Shown here in pieces: positions 15,146 through 23,346 of a stretch of 29,919 nt of DNA. This stretch comes from a virus. The stretch covers positions 1 to 29,919 of the IMG/VR virus record IMGVR_UViG_3300027714_000075. The stretch is one strand, 5' to 3'. The number at the start of each line of letters is the position of its first letter. The stretch's first letter is position 1. The position numbers and the translations under genes were made by a program. The notes beneath the pieces are model-generated. The model was not told where the DNA came from. It ran no database searches and saw only the letters and a program-made list of their open reading frames with translations.

Positions 15146-15940
15146 ATGCAACTGTCTTTTGTACTTCCTAATAAAAAGGAAGTTGTCGCAGAGGAAATAC
15201 TATTTAAAGATTTAAGAAAATTTTCTCTATATAGTGACTCTGCCGTTGGTGATGCTCTTGGGTTTTTAGAAACATTCATTTGTACTAAGAATCTAAACAT
15301 CGTTGAGAAATTTATATCGCTTGTTATGCTACGGCAGCAGTGCATGGGAGATGAGATATCTCTTACTTCTAACAAAGGTCCCATACACGTAAATTTAGAC
15401 CTTATTATACAAAATATAGGAGACATAGAGGATAGGTCAAAAATAATTGAAGTTGATAATGCTAAATACCAATTAAATTACCCAACGCAATTCAATTGTG
15501 GTGATTCGGACTTTATTTTTTCTCTTATCCAAAGTATAGAAATAGAAGATGAAAAAATCATACTAAGTGAAGTTACAGCCCAGGAGTATACGCAGATTAT
15601 TAACACGCTCCCGAAAAACTTATATCGTCATCTAGTTCAGTTTGTTCAGCAAAATAAAAATTACTTTTCTTTAAAGGTATTTGAAGGAAGAAAAGATTTA
15701 GATATACCAGAAATTAATTTAGATGTGCTATCAGCAGATATTTCTAATTTTATAGTTAATTTGTTTAGTAGTATATCCGCAAACGATTATAGGCAAATGC
15801 TCTTTATTTTATGTAGCAGGATGCCTGATATAAATTATCTAATAAATTGTACTTTTGTAGAAATTGAAGATTATTATAATTTATACAAAGACGAGGTAGA
15901 TAAAGAAAACGAATCCTTGAAAAAGCAAACTATTCAGTAA
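15146..15940 (+). CDS. Baseplate hub / assembly protein (T4 gp26-like, T4_baseplate family)
   Basis: 264 residues. The opening MQLSFVLPNKKEVVAEEILFKDLRKF and the following ICTKNLNIVEKFISLVMLRQQCMGDEISL match the pattern of the T4_baseplate family that includes gp26 and relatives in other T4-like phages (LP-x-G/N-K, then K-F-x-x-L-x-x-L-R-x-x-C-x-G). The rest is helical and acidic, ending in a Glu/Lys-rich tail. In T4, gp26 acts in building the baseplate hub. Two such genes in tandem directly before the tape measure also recall the position of tape-measure chaperones in other tailed phages; the exact role is not determined. Confidence 0.55.
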   Translation: MQLSFVLPNKKEVVAEEILFKDLRKFSLYSDSAVGDALGFLETFICTKNLNIVEKFISLVMLRQQCMGDEISLTSNKGPIHVNLDLIIQNIGDIEDRSKIIEVDNAKYQLNYPTQFNCGDSDFIFSLIQSIEIEDEKIILSEVTAQEYTQIINTLPKNLYRHLVQFVQQNKNYFSLKVFEGRKDLDIPEINLDVLSADISNFIVNLFSSISANDYRQMLFILCSRMPDINYLINCTFVEIEDYYNLYKDEVDKENESLKKQTIQ

Positions 15941-15948
15941 ATATCATT
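15936..15948 (+). promoter_or_regulatory. Late promoter-like element overlapping a stop codon
   Basis: AGTAAATA at 15936-15943, 5-nt spacer (TCATT), then ATG 15949. The TAA of the element is the stop codon (15938-15940) of the upstream gene. Confidence 0.65.
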
Positions 15949-16689
15949 ATGAGTAACCAAGTGTCAAGTTTTATTTCTAAACTAGATAAGCTTAATAGTA
16001 AAAGTTTAGAAGTATTTGTACCATCCAAAAATAAAAAAGTCAAAGTAAAGCCGCTTACACTAAAGCAACAAAAAGATTTAATTTCATCTGTCCTAGACGG
16101 AGTAAAAGGATCTCTAAATTTTAGTCAAACCTTAAACAACATAATTACAGATAATTCAGAGTTAACAGATCTAAAAATATTTGATAGGATACCTTTCACG
16201 ATTGCTATGAGAATTGAAGCACTTGGTAATAAGTATACTACTGAGGGTGTAACGACTGACCTACAAGCCGTATTGGACAATATAGAGAAGACCAAATTAC
16301 AATTAAAGGACAAAAAAACTATTAACTATAAACAGCTAACAATAACAGTAGCGGCTCCTACATTGCAAGAGGAAAATGCTTTGTTAGCAAAAATGGAATC
16401 AGATTTAAAAGGGGAAGATGGTAACTTTAAAGAGGAAGTTGCGATGTTATACTTGATTGAGATTGTAAAGTATATTCAGGGGTTAGAAATAGACGGTGAA
16501 TCTGTTAACATGTCTGAGATTAAAATACCGGAAAGAATAAACCTTGTAGAAAAACTGCCTCTTGCTGTATATACAGATATTTCCGACTATATCGAAGCTG
16601 TTAACCGATACAATACAAGCTTACTTACAGTAGGGGATGATACAGTTACAATTGATGCTTTATTTTTTGATTCAACTAGCACAGAATAA
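15949..16689 (+). CDS. Baseplate hub assembly-type protein (second gp26/gp51-like protein)
   Basis: 246 residues. After a short helix it reads VFVPSKNKKVKVKPLTLKQQKDLISSVL, the same kind of [LV]PS-x-[KG]-K strand plus K-Q-Q-K helix seen at the start of T4 gp26/gp51-type proteins. Residues 60-110 have IPFTIAMRIEALGNKY, and the second half has alternating acidic helices ending near YIEAVNRYN. It is probably a distant paralogue of the preceding protein. T4 gp51 is a catalytic hub-assembly factor not found in the finished virion, so this may be non-structural. Identification is tentative. Confidence 0.5.
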   Translation: MSNQVSSFISKLDKLNSKSLEVFVPSKNKKVKVKPLTLKQQKDLISSVLDGVKGSLNFSQTLNNIITDNSELTDLKIFDRIPFTIAMRIEALGNKYTTEGVTTDLQAVLDNIEKTKLQLKDKKTINYKQLTITVAAPTLQEENALLAKMESDLKGEDGNFKEEVAMLYLIEIVKYIQGLEIDGESVNMSEIKIPERINLVEKLPLAVYTDISDYIEAVNRYNTSLLTVGDDTVTIDALFFDSTSTE

Positions 16690-16697
16690 ATATAAGT
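16685..16697 (+). promoter_or_regulatory. Late promoter-like element overlapping a stop codon
   Basis: AATAAATA at 16685-16692, 5-nt spacer (TAAGT), then GTG 16698. The TAA at 16687-16689 doubles as the upstream stop. Confidence 0.65.
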
Positions 16698-18596
16698 GTG
16701 CCACCTAAACCGAATAAAGATGCAGCAAAAGTTGAAGAAAAGCTAGATAAGAGCTTTGGTAAAGAAAAGCGCGGAAGAGATATAATTAAACAAGGGAGAG
16801 CGAGATTATATCCCTGGGAAATACTCCGATTAAAAAACGAATCCAAGATTTTTTGGGATGTTTATTATAAGGAGAAAGCTGCATCCGGGCCTAAAAAACA
16901 GGACCCTAAGAAGAAGGCTGCACAAGAAGCTAAAATATTTTTAGATGTTCAAAGTAAAGCTCTGCACAAGCTTGATAAAGATAAAGCAAAAACAGAAGCT
17001 AAAGTATTTTGGGAAGTATATTACGAGATCAAGAAAAAGAAAGAGCCTAAAATAGATAAAAAGCCTAAGACAAAAATTACCCCTGCTAAAAAAGCTATTG
17101 CAGGAGCAACAGATACCAAAAAAGTGCCCAAGAAAAAGGGCTGGTTTATGCAATTAATAGCAATGCTTAGACCGTTTATTACCAGTTTGATAACGGCGTT
17201 TGGTCCTTTTATACTGAAAATTGCCGCTATAGCATTGGCCATTGGGGTAGCTATAGATAGAATTCGCGCGCTTATTCCTATAGCCAAAGACGCACATCAA
17301 AATATCACCGACGCCAATGAACTCGCGAAGGATAATAGAGCCGCGACGGAAAGACTCAATAAGAAAGACCGGGATGAACTCGCGAAGAAGCGGAAGGAGG
17401 CTGAAAAACTGGAGGGTGAAGAGAAGGCACGCGCCGAGAGAAAATTGGCAGCTGAAGAAATACAGCAGAAGCTGACGGAAAACAAGCGGAAATCGGAAGA
17501 TCGAGCGCTGGAAAAACTGATTCCCGGTCACGGGGCCGGTATTCTTGAGACTCTGGGAGCGACGGTAAACATCTTCAAGAATATCAAGACCAAGTCTCCG
17601 ATGGAATCAATAGATGAGGTTACGGAGATGGGGAATGCCATCCGGAATAGTCGCATGCTAACGGAGAGGCGGATTGGCCGAGATGCTGGGGATCCCCTGA
17701 GGGAGGTCATGGCGAGGATCAATCGAGTAGATACGAGGACTGATGAAGAGTTGATGGAGCTATATGGTCCTGGGGGTAAGTTTGGAGGAGGCGAAGGTAC
17801 CCCGGGCGGTATAGAAGCCTTTCGCAACCTGTGGGAGGAGCATATTAAGAAGAAATTCATGAAAGGATTTGGTTCTAGATACGTAGACCAGCCCTTTATT
17901 TATGGAGATTCTATAGCGGCTGAGGAAGCGCGAAATTTGGCTTTCGCGAAGGGATCGAAAACCAGAGTGACCCGTAGGAAAGCAATTACCGGTAGCGATA
18001 GGAACGCATTTGGGGGGGATATAAGGGTGGAGATGAAGGCAGAGGAGGCATATAATAAGTTTATTAAAGATAGAGCCGCAGACAGAGCAAAGGCAATGCT
18101 AGAATATAAGGGGATTATAAAAGAGTTCGACAAGAAGAGCGACAGGAGGTTCAACCGTCCAACGGGGAGTGGCGGCGTTGGTGGTTGGGGACCTGCCAGT
18201 GCCTGGAATGCCGGTATTGGCCGGGAAAATAATGATTTTGTTCTGCGTCCTGGAATGCCACCTGTTTCTTTTAATTCTCAGGATACCCTATTCGGGTTTA
18301 AGGCAGGAGGCCCTATAAGTGATTTTCTAAGAGCCGGCTCCGCGTTTGCTGGATATCAACTTGGTGCAATAAATCGCTCGAACGAGTATTTAAAAACACT
18401 AGTAGATCTAACTAGAGGCCTATTAGCAAAAAGCGGTGGGGGTGGAAGTACTAATATAGTACCTGTTCCAATGCCCGGTAGCTCAAGTAGGGGTGGAGAT
18501 GTGGCAATATCAAATCCAGGAGTGGGTCGAGATAGCAGAGGAGACGCACATGATGCACCTTATAGTCTTAACGTTCCACCGGTACTCGCGTCGTAA
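16698..18596 (+). CDS. Probable tail tape measure protein (T4 gp29 position)
   Basis: 632 residues (T4 gp29 has 590). The N terminus is Lys-rich and holds three copies of an [AS]K-[IV]-F-[WL]-x-V motif (residues about 48-59, 78-88, 101-110). Two hydrophobic segments lie at about 149-167 and 168-187, followed by a charged coiled coil at 205-275. The C-terminal region has NDFVLRPGMPPVSFNSQDTL then GFKAGGPI (about residues 518-548), a motif typical of the distal part of tape measures. Membrane segments plus coiled coil, the place between hub-assembly genes and the gp48-like gene, and the similar length support a tape measure, which sets tail length and helps form the channel at infection. The start is GTG. 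The middle of the gene is markedly richer in G+C than the flanks. Could instead be another hub protein. Confidence 0.6.
   Translation: MPPKPNKDAAKVEEKLDKSFGKEKRGRDIIKQGRARLYPWEILRLKNESKIFWDVYYKEKAASGPKKQDPKKKAAQEAKIFLDVQSKALHKLDKDKAKTEAKVFWEVYYEIKKKKEPKIDKKPKTKITPAKKAIAGATDTKKVPKKKGWFMQLIAMLRPFITSLITAFGPFILKIAAIALAIGVAIDRIRALIPIAKDAHQNITDANELAKDNRAATERLNKKDRDELAKKRKEAEKLEGEEKARAERKLAAEEIQQKLTENKRKSEDRALEKLIPGHGAGILETLGATVNIFKNIKTKSPMESIDEVTEMGNAIRNSRMLTERRIGRDAGDPLREVMARINRVDTRTDEELMELYGPGGKFGGGEGTPGGIEAFRNLWEEHIKKKFMKGFGSRYVDQPFIYGDSIAAEEARNLAFAKGSKTRVTRRKAITGSDRNAFGGDIRVEMKAEEAYNKFIKDRAADRAKAMLEYKGIIKEFDKKSDRRFNRPTGSGGVGGWGPASAWNAGIGRENNDFVLRPGMPPVSFNSQDTLFGFKAGGPISDFLRAGSAFAGYQLGAINRSNEYLKTLVDLTRGLLAKSGGGGSTNIVPVPMPGSSSRGGDVAISNPGVGRDSRGDAHDAPYSLNVPPVLAS
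18563..18576 (+). repeat. Direct repeat copy 1 at the tape-measure 3' end
   Basis: TAGTCTTAACGTTC, repeated exactly at 18607-18620. Here it encodes SLNV of the C terminus SLNVPPVLAS. Confidence 0.9.
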
Positions 18597-18606
18597 TGAA
18601 GAATAT

Positions 18607-18620
18607 TAGTCTTAACGTTC
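18607..18620 (+). repeat. Direct repeat copy 2, out of frame after the stop
   Basis: Second TAGTCTTAACGTTC, 44 bp downstream. In its own frame it reads ISLNVHSVVS then stop, echoing the tape-measure C terminus. Confidence 0.9.
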
Positions 18621-18632
18621 ACAGTGTAGTGT

Positions 18633-18645
18633 CATAAATATTAAT
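18633..18645 (+). promoter_or_regulatory. Late promoter-like element for the tube-cap gene
   Basis: CATAAATA at 18633-18640, 5-nt spacer (TTAAT), then ATG 18646. Confidence 0.7.
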
Positions 18646-19854
18646 ATGGCGGTTAATATTGTTAAAGACTACGCTTGGACTTCTATACCAACAAATTCTG
18701 GTTATAGAGATGAGGCGCCATGTGCGTTCGTTAGAGCATTTGAACTGGAACATTCACAGCTACAACAATTTATTGCTGGGTATATTAATCTCGGGACAGC
18801 AGTTGGTACGGGTGCTGTGCATTCCGGGCAGACAGCTCTTGCCGGTACTGCTGCCGGCAAGGCAATTGGTGTTAAGAAACCTCCCCCTAAGACTCCATTT
18901 AATGCGATGGATTTTTATAAAAATTTATACCAGTCAAATAAACTTATCGAAAGTTATAACTTTCCCTTCTTTGGTGATAATATAAGAGGGTTTAATAATG
19001 CGTATGATGATACCTTTTCAAGCATTAGTCAGCGTGGTGCTAAGTTTATGGGCGCTAAGTTGATGGATATGGCAACACCTATCGTTGAAGAAATCGGATT
19101 TGGTAGTGCAGCAGGCTTTAACGAAGTGAAAGATGTTTTTAACAATGCAAAATCGGGTTGGGACAAGGCAGAGGATAATGCAACTATGGCGCAGAAGGCG
19201 CGGTCAGCACTGGGGGCCATGGGTACGTTCCAACCAAAAGAACCAGGAGCCCGGGCTCCTGGCTCCTACATAGAGACGCCTAAGATGTATCAGTATGACA
19301 TGACTGACGCCCCATTAGCAGTTAATTTTGTCTTGGCAAATACTATCGAAGAGGGAGATATGGATAGAAATACAAAATTTATTAGAGATTTTACTGCTAT
19401 AAATAGGCCGCGGCGCACGGGCCCTGTTGCAATAACTTTCCCAGCAATATATCATGTAGAAGTGCCAGGATTAAGATATATTGAGTGGGCGTTTTTAAGC
19501 AATTTTAGTATAGGGTTGTTGGGTACACGGAGAAAAATAAACAATACAATATACCCTGAGGCCTACGATTGCAATTTTGAATTTACTTCTTTAACTATTG
19601 AGGCTGCTAACTTTATGGATGAATTAGATAATGCTGGAGGTGGAGATTTTGATGCCTTTGCGGCGGGTGAAGATACACGTGGGCTAGCGGAAAAATTAGA
19701 GGGAAATCCTAACGCCGTGCCGGCTTTCGGTACAGAAAGGTATTACGAGCTCTACCCTGATGAGCGACCTACTCCAATGAAACCGTTTCCCGAAGCGAGT
19801 TTTAATCCGGATGATCTTCCCAATTCGACCTTCACCGGGGTGGCGGACTTTTAA
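18646..19854 (+). CDS. Baseplate tail-tube cap / initiator (T4 gp48- or gp54-like)
   Basis: 402 residues (T4 gp48 has 364). The first 200 residues are variable, with Gly/Ala-rich stretches and proline-rich KKPPPKTPF. The conserved part is C-terminal: MYQYDMTDAPLAVNFVLANT, FIRDFTAINRPRRTGPVAITFPAIYHVE, YIEWAFLSNFSIG and CNFEFTSLTIEAANFMDEL. A final strand of the form [YF]-x-x-x-F-E-F-T-S-L-x-I-E-A is typical of proteins that cap the baseplate and start tube assembly in T4-like phages. Gene order tape measure then this protein matches T4 order 29-48. Whether it is the gp48 or the gp54 equivalent is undecided. Followed 11 bp later by gp53. Confidence 0.65.
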   Translation: MAVNIVKDYAWTSIPTNSGYRDEAPCAFVRAFELEHSQLQQFIAGYINLGTAVGTGAVHSGQTALAGTAAGKAIGVKKPPPKTPFNAMDFYKNLYQSNKLIESYNFPFFGDNIRGFNNAYDDTFSSISQRGAKFMGAKLMDMATPIVEEIGFGSAAGFNEVKDVFNNAKSGWDKAEDNATMAQKARSALGAMGTFQPKEPGARAPGSYIETPKMYQYDMTDAPLAVNFVLANTIEEGDMDRNTKFIRDFTAINRPRRTGPVAITFPAIYHVEVPGLRYIEWAFLSNFSIGLLGTRRKINNTIYPEAYDCNFEFTSLTIEAANFMDELDNAGGGDFDAFAAGEDTRGLAEKLEGNPNAVPAFGTERYYELYPDERPTPMKPFPEASFNPDDLPNSTFTGVADF

Positions 19855-19865
19855 AAATAAAGATC
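19852..19865 (+). promoter_or_regulatory. Weak late promoter-like element for gp53
   Basis: TAAAAATA at 19852-19859 with a 6-nt spacer to ATG 19866. It overlaps the preceding stop, is off-consensus and may be fortuitous. Confidence 0.3.
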
Positions 19866-20276
19866 ATGAGCTTAACAGGAAAGACAGGAAAATATCAAGA
19901 CGATGTAGAGGCATTAAGAAATTTGCCACTTACGCGGTATGAACGGATATTTAAATTATTTACCCAAGGCACAGGCGGTAAACAATTCTACTTTTATAAT
20001 ATTTTAAACAAGATTGAATTCCCGGATAATATACAACCACATATGTTAGACATGTATCAAGTTAAGTCTAACCGAGAGCCATTAACCACGACCTCATTTA
20101 ATATATATGAAGACATTGATAGTTGGTGGATTATTTACCTCTTAAATAAAACTGTGATTGGTAATAATTTTTACGCTAAGGGCGGTCAACAATTAAAATA
20201 CATCTTGCCTGACCAAAGAGGGCTTATATATCAACAAATAACCCAGTCGACTGTATTTAAAGATAGACACTTTTAA
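19866..20276 (+). CDS. 53: Baseplate wedge protein (T4 gp53-like)
   Basis: 136 residues. The centre YFYNILNKIEFPDNI...MYQV followed by EPLTTTSFNIYEDIDSWWIIYLLNKTV is the gp53 signature: a tyrosine-rich strand, then D-x-x-W-W-x-I-Y-x-L-N. In T4, gp53 joins neighbouring wedges around the hub and triggers star formation from six wedges; the W-W-x-x-x-x-L-N segment also resembles phage LysM-adjacent baseplate proteins. T4 gp53 is 196 residues, so this is a short form with the core intact. The next gene starts one base after its stop (TAACATG), indicating coupled translation. Confidence 0.75.
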   Translation: MSLTGKTGKYQDDVEALRNLPLTRYERIFKLFTQGTGGKQFYFYNILNKIEFPDNIQPHMLDMYQVKSNREPLTTTSFNIYEDIDSWWIIYLLNKTVIGNNFYAKGGQQLKYILPDQRGLIYQQITQSTVFKDRHF

Positions 20277-20277
20277 C

Positions 20278-21633
20278 ATGAAAGAAATTTTTCCAATAAA
20301 CGGGGCTGATTTTGAATGTGAATTTACACTGTATAATTCTGATAATAATGAAGAAATATCATTTACTAAATCTAGTATAAAATCATTAGATTTACAAGAA
20401 AATCTTTTTGAGCCATTTCAAAACGCAACAGTTACTATTAATAACCCATTTGATTTTATTGATAATACTGTATTGACACGAGGTGACGGCAGAGATAAAT
20501 TTAAGTTTTCTCTTAAAAATAAAAATGCTCCTGATGAAGATACTCTAGAATATACTTTTGTTGTTGATGGAGAGAATAATAATACTTCTAAAACAGATAG
20601 ATCTAATAACTTTAAGGAATTTCGATTATTAGACGATAAGTATTTTAAATTAAATGAACCTATACCTTACGGTACACGTTTTAAGGGGTATGTAGGTGAC
20701 ATAATAAGGGAAATTATAGAAGAAAAAATTGGTGAAGATGTAATCGGGGACTTCGAGCCAGGTGACCACGAAATAAGGCCGGATAGTATTCCAGAATATA
20801 TCATTCCCCCAATCTCTTTTAGATATTCCGACCTTATTAAATACCTACTTAGAATTTACTATAAAAAAGAGGGGGATTTAATGGTCAAGTCGTTATTAAG
20901 GTATGACAGATTTGAAAAGAAATATTCCTTAATTCCTATTACTAAAATGTTTGCAGATAATACAAAGCTTTTACAAGAGGGATTTACAGCAGGTGATCTA
21001 ATAGGTAACCCGTCGGATAACAAAAATAATCCCCCACCAGAAGCCCCTGTTAATGTGTATCAAACACAGCTGTTTAACACAAACTTTACGACCCCGATGT
21101 TAACTTATAGTAATGAGTACTTTTTAAATTTTATGGCATCGGGATACGATCCAATAATGGGGATGCATGGAATAAGAGAGGTAAGAATTGCTGATGTTAA
21201 AGAAAAATGGGCAAAGAAATTTGTAGATGTGTTTAAAAGTGTAGGTGGCCGACCAAAACCTTTTTTACCATTAAATCAGGAAAAAACAGAAAGGTTATTT
21301 AAAACGTTTAGTTTTCCCTTTACATTAGAACACACCCGTGCATTAGCAGAAGCAGAGATGGTATATGATTTAACATTTTACAACTTACAGCTTTCTATTA
21401 ACAATTTAGGTGACACAAGACGAACAGCTGGTAAATTTATAGATATATACAGACAGGATTTTGACGTTGACCCTGAAACAGGAGACGAAAGAAAAGTAGA
21501 TAAAAAACTGTTGGGTAGATGGCTGGTGACTAAGTGCCGACATACTTTTACATACGATAGCTATCAGAACACTCTGCAATGTATAAAGCCGTATGTCGGA
21601 CCGGATACAAAAATTAATGACGATATAGCATAA
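20278..21633 (+). CDS. Baseplate hub protein (gpD/gp27-type barrel)
   Basis: 451 residues (T4 gp27 has 391). The N-terminal part, FECEFTLYNSDNNEEISFTKSSIKSLDLQENLFEPFQNATVTINNP, has the strand-rich look of the hub barrel domain. The C-terminal part, GKFIDIYRQDF then LLGRWLVTKCRHTFTYDSYQNTLQCIKPYVG, is typical of hub proteins of the gpD/gp27 kind, where this strand pair closes the second barrel. In the virion a trimer forms the base on which tube and spike sit. It is coupled to gp53 upstream; its stop overlaps the next start (TAATG). No lysozyme domain is present in this or adjacent genes, so a gp5-type spike must lie elsewhere. The assignment rests on fold-level resemblance. Confidence 0.55.
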   Translation: MKEIFPINGADFECEFTLYNSDNNEEISFTKSSIKSLDLQENLFEPFQNATVTINNPFDFIDNTVLTRGDGRDKFKFSLKNKNAPDEDTLEYTFVVDGENNNTSKTDRSNNFKEFRLLDDKYFKLNEPIPYGTRFKGYVGDIIREIIEEKIGEDVIGDFEPGDHEIRPDSIPEYIIPPISFRYSDLIKYLLRIYYKKEGDLMVKSLLRYDRFEKKYSLIPITKMFADNTKLLQEGFTAGDLIGNPSDNKNNPPPEAPVNVYQTQLFNTNFTTPMLTYSNEYFLNFMASGYDPIMGMHGIREVRIADVKEKWAKKFVDVFKSVGGRPKPFLPLNQEKTERLFKTFSFPFTLEHTRALAEAEMVYDLTFYNLQLSINNLGDTRRTAGKFIDIYRQDFDVDPETGDERKVDKKLLGRWLVTKCRHTFTYDSYQNTLQCIKPYVGPDTKINDDIA

Positions 21634-22853
21634 TGGCAATCCAACTTACAAATAAAGTAGAAATTTTAAGAGCTTTAGAACGAACTAAAAGCCAGTTCGA
21701 CACTCTAATCCAATCTAACTGTAGAGGCGCAAAACGCGGCCCAATCTTAGGTCAGATTTTTTCTGAAAAAGACAAGGAACTTCTTGAAGCATTTAAAAAA
21801 ATTACCTCTTCTGGCCTGAGACAATTAAACTTTTTTATTAATAAACTATCTTCTGACGGAGATGCTATAGATGAATTTTCAGTAATTTACTATACGTATC
21901 AGCTGTTTAATGGACCATTAGCTAAGCATGCTAAAGAGATAACAAAAAATAGAACCTTGCCCAACTTTAAGCTTAATCCTGATATATTAGGAGTTAACAG
22001 TAACACATACAAATCTAATTCTTCAACCCCTGTTTTTATAGAAGTAGCTGTAAACGCTAATTTTGAAACATTTAATAAATGCCCAGCATTTATTCAAGCG
22101 TCACTACAAGCCAATACCAGGTCTACTTCTGCAGTATTTAATTTTAATTTCGAAAGTAGCGTATATAATGATAATACATACCCCTACATGAATAAAAACC
22201 CTAAAACACGGGTTAGGGATGAATATGGACGCGGCTACGATAATGCTGCGCAAGGTAATTATATGGTAAAGGATGTAGAATTTTTCCATACTGCTAAAGA
22301 CATTACTCTAGATATACTTCTTAGGGTAAGGAGTTTCTTAGGCAAGGCTGATTATAGATTATATCTATTTAAAAAATTCATGAACTATTTTAATCCTAAG
22401 AATAATACAGCCGTATCAAATAATGATCCAGTTATAAGATTATTAAGCTTTATGGTTCAAGAATTTGATAAGGAGGGACATGAAAAAAATACAACTAAAT
22501 GTACTCCTATTGAAACAGATATGTTCGGAAATGCAATTGAAAGTATAAAAAATAAGCAATTCGAACTCAAAACAGATCAAGGAAAATTTAAACTGTTTAC
22601 AGTAGAGGGTCAACTTGGTAGTGGAGGTGATCCGGTGCCAAACCCGATTAGTGAGCAGGGAGAGTTTATACCTACATTTGCACCCGGCGTCGAGACTGAA
22701 GAGGTTATACCTGATACAGACTTAACTGCTGATACTGATATTGTACCAAGTGAACTAACAACGCCTAAACCTCCTGTAACGTTGGATTCAACGTTAACGT
22801 TGGAGAAGGCGCTATGTGAAGAAGATTGTGATAAAGATAACCTTCAGTACTAA
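21633..22853 (+). CDS. Hypothetical virion/baseplate protein
   Basis: 406 residues, family not recognised. Residues 1-110 are helical (RALERTKSQFDTLIQSN, ELLEAFKKITSSGLRQLNFFINKL). Residues 135-200 look beta-rich (PVFIEVAVNANFETFNKC, SAVFNFNFESSVYND). Residues 215-290 are helical again. The C-terminal 70 residues are Pro/Thr/Glu-rich and probably disordered, ending in LCEEDCDKDN with two cysteines. The ATG shares a base with the hub stop, so it is translationally coupled to the hub and likely belongs to the same complex. It converges with the small-terminase candidate, overlapping by 4 bp at the stops. Confidence 0.6.
   Translation: MAIQLTNKVEILRALERTKSQFDTLIQSNCRGAKRGPILGQIFSEKDKELLEAFKKITSSGLRQLNFFINKLSSDGDAIDEFSVIYYTYQLFNGPLAKHAKEITKNRTLPNFKLNPDILGVNSNTYKSNSSTPVFIEVAVNANFETFNKCPAFIQASLQANTRSTSAVFNFNFESSVYNDNTYPYMNKNPKTRVRDEYGRGYDNAAQGNYMVKDVEFFHTAKDITLDILLRVRSFLGKADYRLYLFKKFMNYFNPKNNTAVSNNDPVIRLLSFMVQEFDKEGHEKNTTKCTPIETDMFGNAIESIKNKQFELKTDQGKFKLFTVEGQLGSGGDPVPNPISEQGEFIPTFAPGVETEEVIPDTDLTADTDIVPSELTTPKPPVTLDSTLTLEKALCEEDCDKDNLQY
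22777..22804. repeat. Nested palindromes built on AACGTT
   Basis: TAACGTTG (22777-22784) and CAACGTTA (22789-22796) form an 8-bp inverted repeat with a 4-nt loop, while CAACGTTAACGTTG (22789-22802) is itself a perfect 14-bp palindrome. TAACGTTGGA occurs twice, 18 bp apart. All lies within the 3' coding end of the preceding gene. Confidence 0.8.
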
Positions 22854-23296
22854 ACATCAATAATATCATCATCATTTTTGTCCACAAGAGCATGCATTAT
22901 ATCTTCTCGAGAAAGAAGAACTCTGGTTTGATTGTCTACGAAACTTATCCGCTCTTTTGACTCAATATCCATTTTCTTAACCTCTTTTTGAGTTTCATTC
23001 CTCTTATTCCCGGTATGAAGCTTTTGTAATGTATCAATAGCGGTGGACGCTGCCTTAATTAATTCTGCTAATGCTGCTACATCTCTATTTTCTGGAGCAG
23101 AGGCAATATAGTCATTAACATTATCTACAATGTCCAAAGATTTAGTAACAAGCTTTCCAGAATTTTGCATAATAAACTCCTCTAAGCCTTCTCTATCTAT
23201 TTTTATATCATCTTGCTTCTCCTGTACAGTTTCTTTACTACTCTTTATTTGAGTAATAATATCATTTACTGCTTCATCTAGCTCATCGTTAGCCAT
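22850..23296 (-). CDS. Terminase small subunit candidate (T4 gp16-like)
   Basis: 148 residues, almost wholly helical. The central block SLDIVDNVNDYIASAPENRDVAALAELIKAASTAIDTLQKLH (about residues 53-93) parallels the T4 gp16 core, where a helix ending in A-x-S/D-P leads into an E-x-x-A-x-L-x-x-x-x-x-x-x-x-I/L-x-x-L-x-K hairpin that oligomerises. An N-terminal charged coil and a C-terminal acidic tail flank it. Small terminase recognises DNA and stimulates gp17. It is odd that it is on the opposite strand and about 12.5 kb from the large subunit. The pattern match is moderately convincing; an unrelated helical protein is the alternative. Confidence 0.55.
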   Translation of the reverse strand: MANDELDEAVNDIITQIKSSKETVQEKQDDIKIDREGLEEFIMQNSGKLVTKSLDIVDNVNDYIASAPENRDVAALAELIKAASTAIDTLQKLHTGNKRNETQKEVKKMDIESKERISFVDNQTRVLLSREDIMHALVDKNDDDIIDV

Positions 23297-23312
23297 TACA
23301 CATATATTTAAT
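23297..23312 (-). promoter_or_regulatory. Late promoter-like element for the small-terminase candidate
   Basis: Minus strand ATTAAATA at 23312-23305 with an 8-nt spacer to ATG 23296. Confidence 0.45.
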
Positions 23313-23318
23313 CTCTAG

Positions 23319-23346
23319 TTGATATTTTTATATAGCCTGCTATTAT
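23319..23346 (+). promoter_or_regulatory. Possible sigma70-type early promoter for dUTPase-gp44
   Basis: TTGATA (23319-23324), a 16-nt spacer, and TATTAT (23341-23346), each one mismatch from the bacterial consensus, with no TAAATA element. The ATG follows the -10 by 7 nt, so the start site would fall at or next to the start codon. Confidence 0.5.

Noticed and set aside
17154-17860. Long antisense frames over the tape measure (125 and 110 codons)
   Set aside because: They occur only in the G+C-richer part where stop codons are rarer, have cysteine/phenylalanine- or serine-rich nonsense composition, and lack any start signal.
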